A stretch of 24,447 nucleotides of DNA, taken from positions 1 through 24,447 of the IMG/VR virus record IMGVR_UViG_3300046559_000408; one strand, given 5' to 3'. Positions 1 through 7,344 of this stretch are shown piece after piece. Each line of letters begins with the position of its first letter. The stretch's first letter is position 1. The notes under the pieces were generated by a model. That model made no database searches and was not told where the DNA came from. It worked only from the letters and a program-made list of their open reading frames with translations. The stretch comes from a virus. The position numbers and the translations under genes are program-made.

Positions 1-378
1 GGAGACGCCCTGAACAAGTGGGGCATCACCACGGGCAACGCGTTCATCGGCAGCTGGATCGGCTCCGGGGCACTCCTCGTGACCGTGATCGGCATCGTAT
101 CCGGTGTCGCCGCCAAGAGGGTACTCGCGCCGACCTTCTCCACTATCCAGCTCTTCTCGCTGGAAGACCGAATCGGCGAAGGGCGCAAGGTTCCCGGGTG
201 GTTCCCGCCGAACTACCAGCGCCGGCACGACTACCTGATCGCCAGCGGGCACGAGTGCAAAAGCCACGGCAAGTACATGGGCGTAGTCCTCGTCACGGCA
301 GCCCCGTTCCTGCTGTTGCTCGCGGCTTACGGCACGTACCTCCTGTCCCCCATCGGCCCTGCCGGCCACGCGCACTAG
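1..378 (+). CDS. Partial small membrane protein, 5' end outside window
   Basis: The reading frame is open from the first base, so the gene begins upstream of the window. About 125 residues are visible. There are two hydrophobic segments, roughly residues 14-37 and 97-116, separated by a polar basic stretch containing the motif RRHDYLIASGHECKSHGKYM. This fits a two-pass membrane protein. I do not recognise the family. It is followed after 11 bases by another small membrane protein (390-599), and the two probably belong to one operon with the phosphoesterase. Membrane location is inferred from hydrophobicity only. Confidence 0.75.
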   Translation, partial: GDALNKWGITTGNAFIGSWIGSGALLVTVIGIVSGVAAKRVLAPTFSTIQLFSLEDRIGEGRKVPGWFPPNYQRRHDYLIASGHECKSHGKYMGVVLVTAAPFLLLLAAYGTYLLSPIGPAGHAH

Positions 379-389
379 AAGGGAAATTC

Positions 390-599
390 GTGGACATCGG
401 GTTCGTAGTCGCAATGACAATCCTGGGCACGCTGACCTTGATCGGCATCCTAGTAGCAGTTAGTGAAACCCGGCAGGCAGTCCAGGACGTGAAATCTAAC
501 TCGCGAGGAGTAAGCGACGCGGAATTCTACGGGCAGATAGCCCGGGATGAAGACGAGATGGGCCTGAAGCCCTGGAACGAAGGAGGGTTTCGCGAGTGA
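390..599 (+). CDS. Small single-pass membrane protein (69 aa)
   Basis: A GTG start at 390 is preceded by AGAAGGGA at suitable spacing. Longer upstream readings in this frame would overlap the preceding membrane gene completely and have shadow-like arginine-rich composition. The product has an N-terminal hydrophobic segment (about residues 4-24) and then a polar, charged cytoplasmic-looking tail ending WNEGGFRE. The N-out topology and the length resemble phage accessory membrane proteins, but no family is recognised. Its stop codon overlaps the GTG start of the phosphoesterase (GTGA overlap), which indicates translational coupling. Confidence 0.75.
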   Translation: MDIGFVVAMTILGTLTLIGILVAVSETRQAVQDVKSNSRGVSDAEFYGQIARDEDEMGLKPWNEGGFRE

Positions 600-1186
600 G
601 CAACGTCTGGTTTACCTCGGACACGCATTTCTTCCACAAGAAGGTGGCTGAGCTCCGGGGCTTTCCTGATACTGACATGCATGACCGCGTGATCATCGAA
701 TCCTGGAACAGCGTCGTGCAGCCCCAGGACATCGTGTGGCACCTCGGCGACGTGACTGTAGGCGGTCACGGCGATGATTTCCTGGAAGCTGTCCGGCAGC
801 TGAACGGGCACAAGCACCTCGTCACCGGCAACCACGACGCGGTATGGCCCGCGCACAAGGACGCGCGAAAGCACCAGCGCAAGTGGATGACCGTGTTCGA
901 GTCTGTCCAGGCGTTCGCCAAGACCCGGATCGAAGGCGAGACCGTCCTGCTGTCCCACTTCCCGTACTCCGGCGATCACACTGAGGTTGACCGGGACACC
1001 CAGTTCCGCCTGCGTGACGAGGGAGCCTGGCTGCTGCACGGGCACCTGCACTCACCTGAGCGCGCTACCAGCAACCACTCTGTCCACGTGGGCCTGGACG
1101 CCTGGGACCTCAAGCCCGTCAACTCGCGGGACATCGGCTACCTGATGAAACGACCGGAGCAAGGCGAGCTAAGGAGATGGTCGTGA
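596..1186 (+). CDS. Calcineurin-like metallophosphoesterase
   Basis: The motifs of the calcineurin-like phosphoesterase fold appear in order: SDTHFFH (Asp9, His11), HLGDVTVGG (Asp52), TGNHD (Asn79, His80, Asp81), LLSHFPYSG and LLHGHLHS near residue 145. These are the residues that bind the dinuclear metal centre, and all are present. The length (196 aa) is normal for the short phage and bacterial version of the family, which acts on phosphomono- or diesters. The physiological substrate cannot be read from sequence. The start is GTG at 596, overlapping the previous stop and preceded by AAGGAGGG. Cytoplasmic enzyme; no signal peptide. Confidence 0.93.
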   Translation: MSNVWFTSDTHFFHKKVAELRGFPDTDMHDRVIIESWNSVVQPQDIVWHLGDVTVGGHGDDFLEAVRQLNGHKHLVTGNHDAVWPAHKDARKHQRKWMTVFESVQAFAKTRIEGETVLLSHFPYSGDHTEVDRDTQFRLRDEGAWLLHGHLHSPERATSNHSVHVGLDAWDLKPVNSRDIGYLMKRPEQGELRRWS

Positions 1187-1500
1187 ACCTGAGTGAAGTC
1201 GTCAAGAACCTCAGCTACAAGCCGGGATGGCATTTCGCTCTTAGCACTGTTATCTTGCCAGAAGAAGAGACCTCACTCTTCATTACTGCCGAGGTACTGG
1301 ACTCACGCACGCTGAAGCCCGTGCAGTTCGCCATACGACGCCTGATCCCAGACCTTGCCCGTAGTGACGAGGCAACCTTCCTGTCCTGGTGGAAGACCAT
1401 CCTCAAGGAGGCGGAGTACCACGAGCTGCGGGAGTTCGCCCGGTACAAGGGGGAGCTCATAGATAACCCACACGCGACGGAATATGTGTTCCAGGACTGA
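1183..1500 (+). CDS. Conserved-looking hypothetical protein (105 aa)
   Basis: I choose GTG at 1183 because AAGGAG (1171-1176) lies six bases upstream and the start overlaps the phosphoesterase stop in the same GTGA manner as the preceding gene pair. ATG at 1177 is in frame but sits directly against the Shine-Dalgarno. The product is soluble and mixed alpha/beta in appearance, starting MNLSEVVKNLSYKPGWHF. The opening (motif YKPGWHFAL) looks like a short phage beta-rich protein, but no function can be assigned. Confidence 0.8.
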   Translation: MNLSEVVKNLSYKPGWHFALSTVILPEEETSLFITAEVLDSRTLKPVQFAIRRLIPDLARSDEATFLSWWKTILKEAEYHELREFARYKGELIDNPHATEYVFQD

Positions 1501-1539
1501 CGTTACAGTCCTCGTCACCAACTCAGGGAAGGCAGGCAC

Positions 1540-2469
1540 ATGCCTGGTTTGTTCATCTGCGCGCTCGTAGTGGGCGCGTTCTTCTTCATCGCGCTCTTCA
1601 TCGGCGGCGTCTGCACAGTCGTGGCCAAGAGCGATTCCCCCGACAGTAACGGCGCAACGGGCGGCGCGGTCGGGGCGTTCATCGTGGCGGCAATCCTCGG
1701 AATCCTCGGCGGCAGCCTCGTACTCGCCAGCTCGTTCAACTCTGTCGGCACCTACGACATCGGCGTCACCACGTCGTTCGGCAAGGTGCTCGGCTACGTC
1801 AGCCCCGGTGCGCACTGGATCGCCCCGTGGGAGAACATGGCGCTCATGGACGAGAGCGTCCAGCCGACCGACTACACCCTGACTGTCAGGGTGGCCGGCC
1901 AGCAGACCGCTCAGGCGGAGGTCAAGTTCCGCTGGCAGGTGCAGAAGGGGGCTGTGGACACGCTGTTCCGCCAGTACAAGGGCAACACCTCACAGGTTGA
2001 GACCGCCCTGGTCAAGCCCTCGCTGAACGTCGCCATGAACAGCGTCTACGACGGCTACGACCCGATCCTGCCGCTGTCCACCGGAGCCAAGGCCGGCTCG
2101 CCGGACAACCCGTCCACCGCCCAGTTGTCCCAGCGGGTACAGGACGCGCTCAGCGCGCGGATCGGGCAGTACGTCACGGTGGACACGCTCGTCGTTGAGC
2201 CGCTTCAGTACGACCAGACGGTCACCGACCGGATCAACTCCGTGCTCGCCCAGACGGCGCAGACCGACAAGGCCAAGGAAGCCGTGAAGACGGCTCAGCA
2301 GCAGGCCGACGCCAACGCCATCATCCAGAAGAGCATCTCCAAGAACCCGCTCGTGCTCGCTCAGCAGTGCTTCAACGGGCTAGCTGACGGCCAGATCCAG
2401 AACCAGCCGGGCTTCTCCTGCTGGCCGGGGTCCAGCAGCGGCGTCGTCATCCCGTCCGCCGGCAAGTAA
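1540..2469 (+). CDS. SPFH/band-7 (prohibitin-like) membrane protein
   Basis: The N-terminus carries two hydrophobic segments (about residues 2-28 and 44-68). They are followed by a band-7/SPFH-type region starting SVGTYDIGVTTSFGKVLGYV and continuing through TLTVRVAGQQTAQAEVKFRWQV. A C-terminal alanine- and glutamine-rich helix (about 235-270, TAQTDKAKEAVKTAQQQAD) is typical of the coiled-coil that lets these proteins form rings on membranes. SPFH proteins scaffold membrane domains; phage copies are known but their roles are unclear. The ATG follows GGGAAGGCAGGCAC, a good Shine-Dalgarno. Length 309 aa. It sits in the accessory operon with other membrane proteins. Confidence 0.88.
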   Translation: MPGLFICALVVGAFFFIALFIGGVCTVVAKSDSPDSNGATGGAVGAFIVAAILGILGGSLVLASSFNSVGTYDIGVTTSFGKVLGYVSPGAHWIAPWENMALMDESVQPTDYTLTVRVAGQQTAQAEVKFRWQVQKGAVDTLFRQYKGNTSQVETALVKPSLNVAMNSVYDGYDPILPLSTGAKAGSPDNPSTAQLSQRVQDALSARIGQYVTVDTLVVEPLQYDQTVTDRINSVLAQTAQTDKAKEAVKTAQQQADANAIIQKSISKNPLVLAQQCFNGLADGQIQNQPGFSCWPGSSSGVVIPSAGK

Positions 2470-2479
2470 AGGGCTGTAC

Positions 2480-2728
2480 GTGAAGAGCGTGTACCGTTAC
2501 GAAGTGCCCGTGGACGATCAGGACCACGAGATTACTTGCGGGGTCGTGCTAGCTGTGGCTGTCAAGAACCTGAACACAGTGGAGTTCTGGACGGAAACGA
2601 ATTCCTGGTTCGACTCCAGGCACTTCCAGGTATTCGGCACCGGGCAGGTAATACCGGATAACTACGTTTACCGGGGAACTACCCAGCGAAATCTTGGCCT
2701 GGTGTGGCACTTGTACGAACGGCACTAG
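2480..2728 (+). CDS. Small phage protein, DUF7352-like
   Basis: Eighty-two residues beginning MKSVYRYEVPVDDQDHEI and containing GTGQVIPDNYVYRGT. This matches the pattern of a very common small phage family (an MKxIxKYxxP opening, a beta-rich body and a GTG-P motif near the end). I recall the family as DUF7352; that assignment is from memory. The start is GTG at 2480 with AAAGGG six bases upstream. It is the last gene of the left operon, directly before a strong hairpin terminator. Function unknown. Confidence 0.82.
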   Translation: MKSVYRYEVPVDDQDHEITCGVVLAVAVKNLNTVEFWTETNSWFDSRHFQVFGTGQVIPDNYVYRGTTQRNLGLVWHLYERH

Positions 2729-2740
2729 CCGGACAGCGAG

Positions 2741-2773
2741 AAGCCCCGTTAACAGCGACTGTTAACGGGGCTT
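2741..2773. terminator. Bidirectional hairpin terminator between convergent operons
   Basis: A perfect 15-bp inverted repeat (2741-2755 and 2759-2773) with a CGA loop. It lies between the last plus-strand gene (ends 2728) and the last head-operon gene on the minus strand (ends 2783), so it can stop transcription from both sides. The arm ends with CTT on either strand rather than a long U-tract. Confidence 0.85.
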
Positions 2774-2782
2774 CGTCGTCGG

Positions 2783-2977
2783 TTAGACCTGGGAGTAGTG
2801 CGAGTCACCCGCTGCTGCCGCTGCCCAGTCGTCTCCGCCGGTCAGGGTGGGACCGACCTTGCCGGAGTCAACCTTGACGTACCCGGCGACAGGAGCGTCG
2901 CTGGTGGCGTCGTAGCCGTTGTCGGAGGAGTTACCCTCAACACTGGGGCGAATCGTGCCCTGCATCTGCTCAGCCAT
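2783..2977 (-). CDS. Small head-operon protein (64 aa)
   Basis: Starts at ATG 2977 (MAEQMQGTIRPSVEG), with AGGTGA correctly spaced upstream. A GTG at 2986 is in frame but would overlap the previous gene. The product is small, acidic and glycine/alanine-rich (GGDDWAAAAAGDSHYSQV at the end). It has no recognisable domain. It is the last gene of the minus-strand head operon, ten bases before the terminator. It could be a minor virion or decoration protein; that is inference from position only. Confidence 0.7.
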   Translation of the reverse strand: MAEQMQGTIRPSVEGNSSDNGYDATSDAPVAGYVKVDSGKVGPTLTGGDDWAAAAAGDSHYSQV

Positions 2978-2978
2978 G

Positions 2979-3248
2979 TTAATCACCTGCCTTCTTCCAC
3001 GTGTTGCCGGACGGGAGCGAGTCGTTCCCCTGGGTCAGTACGCTGTCGTGCGTGATGGTCCCGCTGGCCGTGAGAGCCGGCGAGTCCTCCTTAGCGCCAA
3101 TCTGGGGCATCGGGTCAACAGGATCAGAGCCCGGGGCGCACATGGAGACTTCCTTGGCGAGCGTGGAAACGGTGTTGCCAGCCGCCTGGGATTCCCCGGC
3201 GGTAAGCACCACGCCGAAATCCGGCGCTAGGCTACTCAGGTCCTTCAT
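2979..3248 (-). CDS. Small head-operon protein (89 aa)
   Basis: The start ATG at 3248 (MKDLSSLAPDFGVVLTAGES) has GGAGGG nine bases upstream. Reading further upstream in this frame gives arginine-rich shadow sequence. The product is soluble, rich in Ser, Gly, Ala and Pro, and ends TWKKAGD. No domain is recognised. Its start lies within the 3' end of the 51-codon gene upstream and its stop is one base before the next start, so it is translationally coupled on both sides. Position downstream of the capsid gene suggests a virion or assembly role. Confidence 0.7.
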   Translation of the reverse strand: MKDLSSLAPDFGVVLTAGESQAAGNTVSTLAKEVSMCAPGSDPVDPMPQIGAKEDSPALTASGTITHDSVLTQGNDSLPSGNTWKKAGD

Positions 3249-3387
3249 CGCTCTTGCCCTCCTCTCCCGTGAGTAGTTCTTCCATCGTGGTCGGCTCAGG
3301 CTCAGGGAAGAACGGCAATGCGCCCTGGTAGCCCAGGTCCCGTCCGAATGGCTTCGCGGGAAGCTGCCCTGAGATGTCCTGCACCAC
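3232..3387 (-). CDS. Very small head-operon protein (51 aa)
   Basis: A 51-codon frame starting GTG at 3387 (adjacent GTG at 3384 also possible) and ending TAG at 3232-3234. GAAGG lies eight bases upstream of 3387. It fills exactly the interval between the genes ending at 3391 and starting at 3248, overlapping the latter by 17 bases, as expected for a coupled operon gene. The product opens MVQDISGQLPAKPFGRDLGY and has a Pro/Glu-rich middle (FFPEPEPTTMEELL) and an acidic end. No family is recognised. Confidence 0.65.
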   Translation of the reverse strand: MVQDISGQLPAKPFGRDLGYQGALPFFPEPEPTTMEELLTGEEGKSDEGPE

Positions 3388-3390
3388 GAC

Positions 3391-3855
3391 TTACACCTTC
3401 TTCCCGCCAATGAGGAAGCTTCCGCCCTCAATGTTCGTGGTCTTCGGCTGGCCGGTGCCCGCGATGCCGATCATGGTATTCTCGCCGTACTTGTTGCCCT
3501 GGGACTCCGTGTCCGTGGAACCGCCGGTCTCGTCACCTGCGCCGCCGCCAGCCAGGAACCCGAACGGATCGGTGTAGGACGCGCCGGACGATACAGGCGA
3601 GCTAGCGCCCGTGGAGCCGTCCATGCCGGTGTCATTGACGAGCTGAGTTCCGAAGACCTCATCCGGCACCTGGCCGGGAACGGTCGTAGGGTCGTCCGCG
3701 CCAGGAGACGTGGGAGTCGTTCCGGGCATGCCCGTGGTGAGCGGGTTCTGGATGCCGAACGGAAGCAGTCCCTCGGCCTGTCCCGGCTGAGCGGTCTGGT
3801 CGCCTGCCCGGCCACGGCCCTTGCCCGCACCGCTCGTCTGGTTCTGGTCAGCCAT
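3391..3855 (-). CDS. Low-complexity Gly/Thr/Pro-rich head-operon protein
   Basis: 154 residues starting at ATG 3855 (MADQNQTSGAGKGRGRAGDQ) with GAGGAAGG five bases upstream. Composition is dominated by Gly, Thr, Ser, Pro, Gln and Asp, so most of the chain is probably disordered. A short C-terminal part (about residues 125-154, containing NTMIGIAGTGQPKTTNIEGG) looks more ordered. Such proteins downstream of the capsid gene are often minor structural proteins. Function is not readable from the sequence. Confidence 0.8.
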   Translation of the reverse strand: MADQNQTSGAGKGRGRAGDQTAQPGQAEGLLPFGIQNPLTTGMPGTTPTSPGADDPTTVPGQVPDEVFGTQLVNDTGMDGSTGASSPVSSGASYTDPFGFLAGGGAGDETGGSTDTESQGNKYGENTMIGIAGTGQPKTTNIEGGSFLIGGKKV

Positions 3856-3917
3856 GATTGCCTTCCTCTGGTAGCCAGGTACTCAATTCCCAGTGTAAGC
3901 CGGTAGCTTACCGGAAA

Positions 3918-4328
3918 CTATAGATCCTTGTACTTCTTGACGAGGGCATTCTTAGTGGACACGTGGGCCTCCTCGGGCGGCATTCCCCTGGATACTGCGT
4001 ACGTGATCCACTTATTGCGCGACTCGTTCACGTAAGGCTTTCGCTTTACGTCAGGAAGCGGTTCCTCGTCATTGTCGAAATCCTCGTCAGGCTCAGCTTC
4101 GGCGTCCTCGTCGGAGTCTTCGAAGTCAGCTTCGGCGTCCTCGTCCTCCGGCACGTCCTCCGGCTCGCTGTCGCCTGTATCCGGGTCTTCCGGCCACTGG
4201 GCCAGGGCTCCGCTGACGAGGTCTTCAGCCTCACCGTCAGGAACGTCGATGATGCCCATGAACGGCGGCCATTCCCGGCCGTCACCCCGGCCGCCCTGGA
4301 TAGAGCACAGCATCTGAACTTCAGCCAT
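3918..4328 (-). CDS. Head-associated acidic protein, probable connector or completion protein
   Basis: 136 residues with three parts. The N-terminal segment contains GRDGREWPPFMGIIDVPDGEAEDLV in essence (motif EWPPFMGIIDVPDGEAE). A long Asp/Glu run occupies about residues 48-92. The basic C-terminal motif is SRNKWITYAVSRGMPPEEA followed by LVKKYKDL. That C-terminal motif resembles the small domain found at the end of many actinophage head and connector proteins (a W-x-x-Y-A-x-x-x-G core). The ATG at 4328 has AGGAG upstream. It is the first gene after the capsid gene and is separated from it by a hairpin. Role inferred from position and motif. Confidence 0.78.
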   Translation of the reverse strand: MAEVQMLCSIQGGRGDGREWPPFMGIIDVPDGEAEDLVSGALAQWPEDPDTGDSEPEDVPEDEDAEADFEDSDEDAEAEPDEDFDNDEEPLPDVKRKPYVNESRNKWITYAVSRGMPPEEAHVSTKNALVKKYKDL

Positions 4329-4352
4329 TTACTGCTCCTGTAACTTGAAGAA

Positions 4353-4383
4353 AGCCCGCTGGTAGTTAGTCTACCAGCGGGCT
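4353..4383. terminator. Hairpin between capsid and downstream head genes
   Basis: A perfect 13-bp inverted repeat (4353-4365 and 4371-4383) with a five-base loop, lying 12 bases after the capsid stop. On the minus strand it is followed by TTCTTC. It may be a partial terminator that raises capsid mRNA relative to the genes that follow, or an mRNA-stabilising hairpin. Confidence 0.75.
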
Positions 4384-4394
4384 CTCCTTTTAGC

Positions 4395-5717
4395 TTAGGC
4401 CGCGTTGCCCACGAAGTACTTCAGGCCGGTCGCGTCCAGGACGTTTCCGTCTCCACGGATCACAGCCCGGAAGCTGATCACGTCGGAGTCGAACTTGAAG
4501 TCGTCCGACCGCTCGAACCTCAGGCCGCCGACCAGGCGAACGGCCATCTGGCTGAAGTCGCCGAACACCAGCGACTTAGCGGACGGGGCCACCGCCGGTA
4601 CGTAGGGGTCGCAGATCAGCGGCTTTCCGAGCAGGAGGTCAGGGGCACCCAGGACCGTGGACGGCTCCCAGAGGGCGCGCCCGTTCTTGTCCACGAGCTT
4701 CCTGAACCCGCCGATAGTCTTATCGGCGGCCAACCAATAGCAGCTCTTGGACTGCCGGTAAGCCGAGATGATGGAGTACTCCATGTCGATGAGGTCGTTG
4801 TAGACCGCACCGCCAGCAATCTGGCCGGCTGCGAGCGCCGATGCAGACGGGGCACCCGTGGTGCCTGCGGAGATGGACGGGATCAAGCCGCCCGTGATTC
4901 CGTTGCCGCCGAGTACCAGCGCGGAGCCGAAGGCGTTGCCGATGGCGCGGCCAGCCGACATTGCGAGGTAACCCAGGAGGTCAACTGCCTTGTCATCGAT
5001 GAGCTCGCGGCTCAGGTACACGAGGTGCCCGAACTTCTGAGCGTTCAGCTGCTTCTGGCTCAGCGACGGCTCGGAGGTCGGCAGGACGCCGGCCTGGGCA
5101 GCCGTTGCGGCGGTCACGTGGGCAGTTGCCACGGGGACGTTGATCTGCTCACCGCCGGTGGTCTTCCAGACGGTGGGGCCGGTCTGGAGGATTCCGGATA
5201 CCTCGATCAGGTACGCGATGAGGCGGTTGTAGAAGTCCACGGGCACGACGGACGAGCCCTGGGTGTTGGAGGCGGAGCCGCCGGTACCGAGGGTACGGAG
5301 GAGAACTTCGTCAGGCACGGCTGCCTGGGCGCGCATCCGGTATGCCTGCGCACGGAAGTACTCGCCGTCGATCACGCCGGCGGAACGCCGCTCAATGTCC
5401 ACGCGCTTGACGTACGGGTCACCTTCGATGAACTTGCGGAGCTGCTCATCGAACTCGGGGTCGCGGGACGCCACGGCGCGCTCAGCGGCCTTGCCGGACA
5501 TCTCGTTGTACGCCTCGTCAGCCTGACGGGAGCGCTTCTCGGCTTCCACCACGGTCTTCATCCGGGTGTCAACGGTATCGAGCTCTTCCATGATGGCGTC
5601 GATGCGCTGGGTGTCCTCCGCAGAGCGGTTCTCGCTGTTCAGGAGGCCCTTAGCCTCGTGCCACAGCTTCTGCCGGTCATCGCGGAGCCTGGTTGCAAGT
5701 CCCATGTCCTCGGACAT
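4395..5717 (-). CDS. Major capsid protein, HK97 fold
   Basis: 440 residues with the architecture of the HK97 gp5 family. An N-terminal charged coiled-coil scaffold-like domain (about residues 5-100) would be removed by the protease. The capsid domain then includes VPVDFYNRLIAYLIEVSGIL, an INVPVATAHVTA strand region, SLSQKQLNAQKFGHLVYLS (E-loop/P-domain region), RAIGNAFGSALVLGGNG and the typical end KFDSDVISFRAVIRGDG. The ATG at 5717 is preceded by AGGAGAG. ATG 5705 is an alternative. It forms the icosahedral shell. Neighbours are the protease upstream and the connector-like protein downstream, the standard order. Confidence 0.95.
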   Translation of the reverse strand: MSEDMGLATRLRDDRQKLWHEAKGLLNSENRSAEDTQRIDAIMEELDTVDTRMKTVVEAEKRSRQADEAYNEMSGKAAERAVASRDPEFDEQLRKFIEGDPYVKRVDIERRSAGVIDGEYFRAQAYRMRAQAAVPDEVLLRTLGTGGSASNTQGSSVVPVDFYNRLIAYLIEVSGILQTGPTVWKTTGGEQINVPVATAHVTAATAAQAGVLPTSEPSLSQKQLNAQKFGHLVYLSRELIDDKAVDLLGYLAMSAGRAIGNAFGSALVLGGNGITGGLIPSISAGTTGAPSASALAAGQIAGGAVYNDLIDMEYSIISAYRQSKSCYWLAADKTIGGFRKLVDKNGRALWEPSTVLGAPDLLLGKPLICDPYVPAVAPSAKSLVFGDFSQMAVRLVGGLRFERSDDFKFDSDVISFRAVIRGDGNVLDATGLKYFVGNAA

Positions 5718-5814
5718 TATGCTGCTCTCCTAAAAGAGAAAGTCGGGAGTTCACTCACCGGCTCCGCGCTCGTCATATGACGCCAGCGGCCACAGCTTCA
5801 ATTTCTACGATAAT

Positions 5815-5862
5815 AAGATAAAGCCCCTCAGTTCAATAGCTTGAACCAAAGGGTTTTATCTT
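5815..5862. terminator. Long hairpin between protease and capsid genes
   Basis: Two 22-base arms (5815-5836 and 5841-5862) around a TAGC loop. They match except for one G-T type pair and three internal mismatches or wobbles. On the minus strand the distal arm is U-rich (ending TTTATCTT) and is followed by ATTATC, so a terminator or attenuator is likely. A separate capsid promoter may lie between here and 5717, but I could not identify one confidently. Confidence 0.65.
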
Positions 5863-5874
5863 TTCCCCGGAAGG

Positions 5875-7344
5875 TTAGTCGTCTAGCGGGTCAAAGCGCA
5901 GCCTCATCAGCCGCTCCCACCGCTCCTGGTCCTCGTCAGAGCGCTTGTCCGCCTTTGCAGGCTTGTCCGCCTTTGCAGGCTTGTCCTTAGCGTCATCGTC
6001 CTCGGAATCATCGTCCTCGGAATCAGGCTTCTTGCCGGCCTTCTTGTCAATGGCAGCCTGAAGGGCCGGGGGCAGCTTGCCGCGAGCCTCGCTGTCATCG
6101 TCCTGGAGAATGCCCGCCAGCCGGATGCAGAACTCCTCGAACTTCTCGTCAGCAGGCGGAGCGGCGTTCAGCTCTACGTTGTCGTCCTTGTCGTCAGCAG
6201 GAGCCGTGACGTCACCCGCCTGAACGCCCGTGCTTGCGAGGGAGTTGTCCTCAGCGTGCCAGGACTGCGGAAGCTGGGAGGTAAGGCCGAGCGCCTTGGC
6301 ACGGTCCTTGATGTGCGCCTTGATCTTGTCGTGATCCGCCTTACCGCGCCCGATGGCGTGAATGGCGTTGTGCAGGTCTTCCTGGTCTCCGATCGGATAC
6401 GAAGGCTCGCCCTTGGCGTTGGGCATCGTGCCGCCGGTCTTGGACATCTTCTTGAGCGCGGCCTCGTCGTACTTAGCGCGTACCTCAGCCTCATACCAGG
6501 CAGCGCGCAGCTCTTCGGCAGTCATCAGCACTTCCTCGCTCTCCGGAGCTTCCGGCGTATCCTGGGAGACAGGCTGCGCAGCGGTCGGCCGGCCTGTCCG
6601 CTTGAAGAACTTCATGGCCTGGTTCTCGTCCAGGAGGCTCCGTACTTCAGCGGGGTCAGCGTCCGCGTAGCGAGCCAGGGACTCCACCGCGCCGTCGATT
6701 GACCGGGCTGCTGCGGTTGCGTCAGGGTAGGCGGGCGTGTTGACGGGCGCTACGTCTACCAGGTCAGCCTCAAGCAGCGTGCGGAGCGGGTAACCGTACG
6801 GGGTAAGGCCCCAGTCGTCCCCGCCGTCTGGTACGCGGAAGGCGAAACTGGAACTGACGATGTCACCGCGACGGCAAAGGAGGATGACGTCCTGGCCGGC
6901 CCGGGTCTCGGGAGTGATGGCGTCGTAGTACAGCCCCTGATTGTCAACGCGCAGGTCAAGCGTGCCGCCCTGGATAGTTCCGAGCAGCCAGTCATCACTG
7001 TGGTTGTACCGGCAGATGACGCCTGGCCAGCCTGCGCCCTGGGAAGTGCCGAAAGCCCGGTTGTCAACGCGCTCAACGAATCCGCCCAGCTTACGGGACA
7101 GCTTCCCGAACACGGCACCGTAGCCTACGATATGCGCGATGTCGCCGGCCATTCGCAGCTCAGGGCGGAACTCAGCTGACGCGGGGTTAATGCGCCGCTC
7201 AATAAGCCCCGTAGAATTCCTGAACTCCACCGTGCCCTCCAAAAGGCTCCCCGTCACGAGGGCGTGACGAGACCACTCTCTGTTCACAAGGGTACGAGCG
7301 CTAAGTTCAGTTAACAACGACTGCTTAACCGGGTTCCTCGTCAT
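5875..7344 (-). CDS. Prohead (capsid maturation) protease with long acidic/basic tail
   Basis: The N-terminal half is an HK97-type U35 prohead protease: HIVGYGAVFGKLS, GGFVERVDNRAFG, a catalytic His in CRYNHS (about residue 115), a catalytic Ser in DIVSSSFAFRV (about 165), and DLVDVAPVNTPAYPDA. A second conserved module around residues 300-355 contains YPIGDQEDLHNAIHAIGR and DKIKAHIKDRAKALG, a module often found in actinophage proteases. The last 60 residues are low complexity, with tandem DSEDD and KPAKAD repeats. I place the start at ATG 7344, overlapping the portal stop by 20 bases; ATG 7368 is also possible. It cleaves the capsid scaffold domain. Confidence 0.92.
   Translation of the reverse strand: MTRNPVKQSLLTELSARTLVNREWSRHALVTGSLLEGTVEFRNSTGLIERRINPASAEFRPELRMAGDIAHIVGYGAVFGKLSRKLGGFVERVDNRAFGTSQGAGWPGVICRYNHSDDWLLGTIQGGTLDLRVDNQGLYYDAITPETRAGQDVILLCRRGDIVSSSFAFRVPDGGDDWGLTPYGYPLRTLLEADLVDVAPVNTPAYPDATAAARSIDGAVESLARYADADPAEVRSLLDENQAMKFFKRTGRPTAAQPVSQDTPEAPESEEVLMTAEELRAAWYEAEVRAKYDEAALKKMSKTGGTMPNAKGEPSYPIGDQEDLHNAIHAIGRGKADHDKIKAHIKDRAKALGLTSQLPQSWHAEDNSLASTGVQAGDVTAPADDKDDNVELNAAPPADEKFEEFCIRLAGILQDDDSEARGKLPPALQAAIDKKAGKKPDSEDDDSEDDDAKDKPAKADKPAKADKRSDEDQERWERLMRLRFDPLDD
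5944..6025. repeat. Two short tandem repeats inside the protease tail
   Basis: An 18-base unit is repeated twice plus seven bases (5944-5961, 5962-5979, 5980-5986), encoding KPAKAD-type repeats. A 15-base unit is repeated exactly (5996-6010, 6011-6025), encoding DSEDD repeats. Both keep the reading frame, so they change only tail length. They are likely slippage products in a disordered tail. Confidence 0.85.

Noticed and set aside
18-389. Upstream extension of the small membrane protein at 390-599
   Set aside because: Its sequence is arginine/histidine-rich shadow of the partial membrane gene in frame 1; the GTG at 390 has the ribosome-binding site.
5025-5780. Long plus-strand open frame opposite the capsid gene
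   Set aside because: It lies entirely antisense to a capsid gene with clear family motifs, has Leu/Gly/Arg-heavy composition and no ribosome-binding site; a high-GC shadow.
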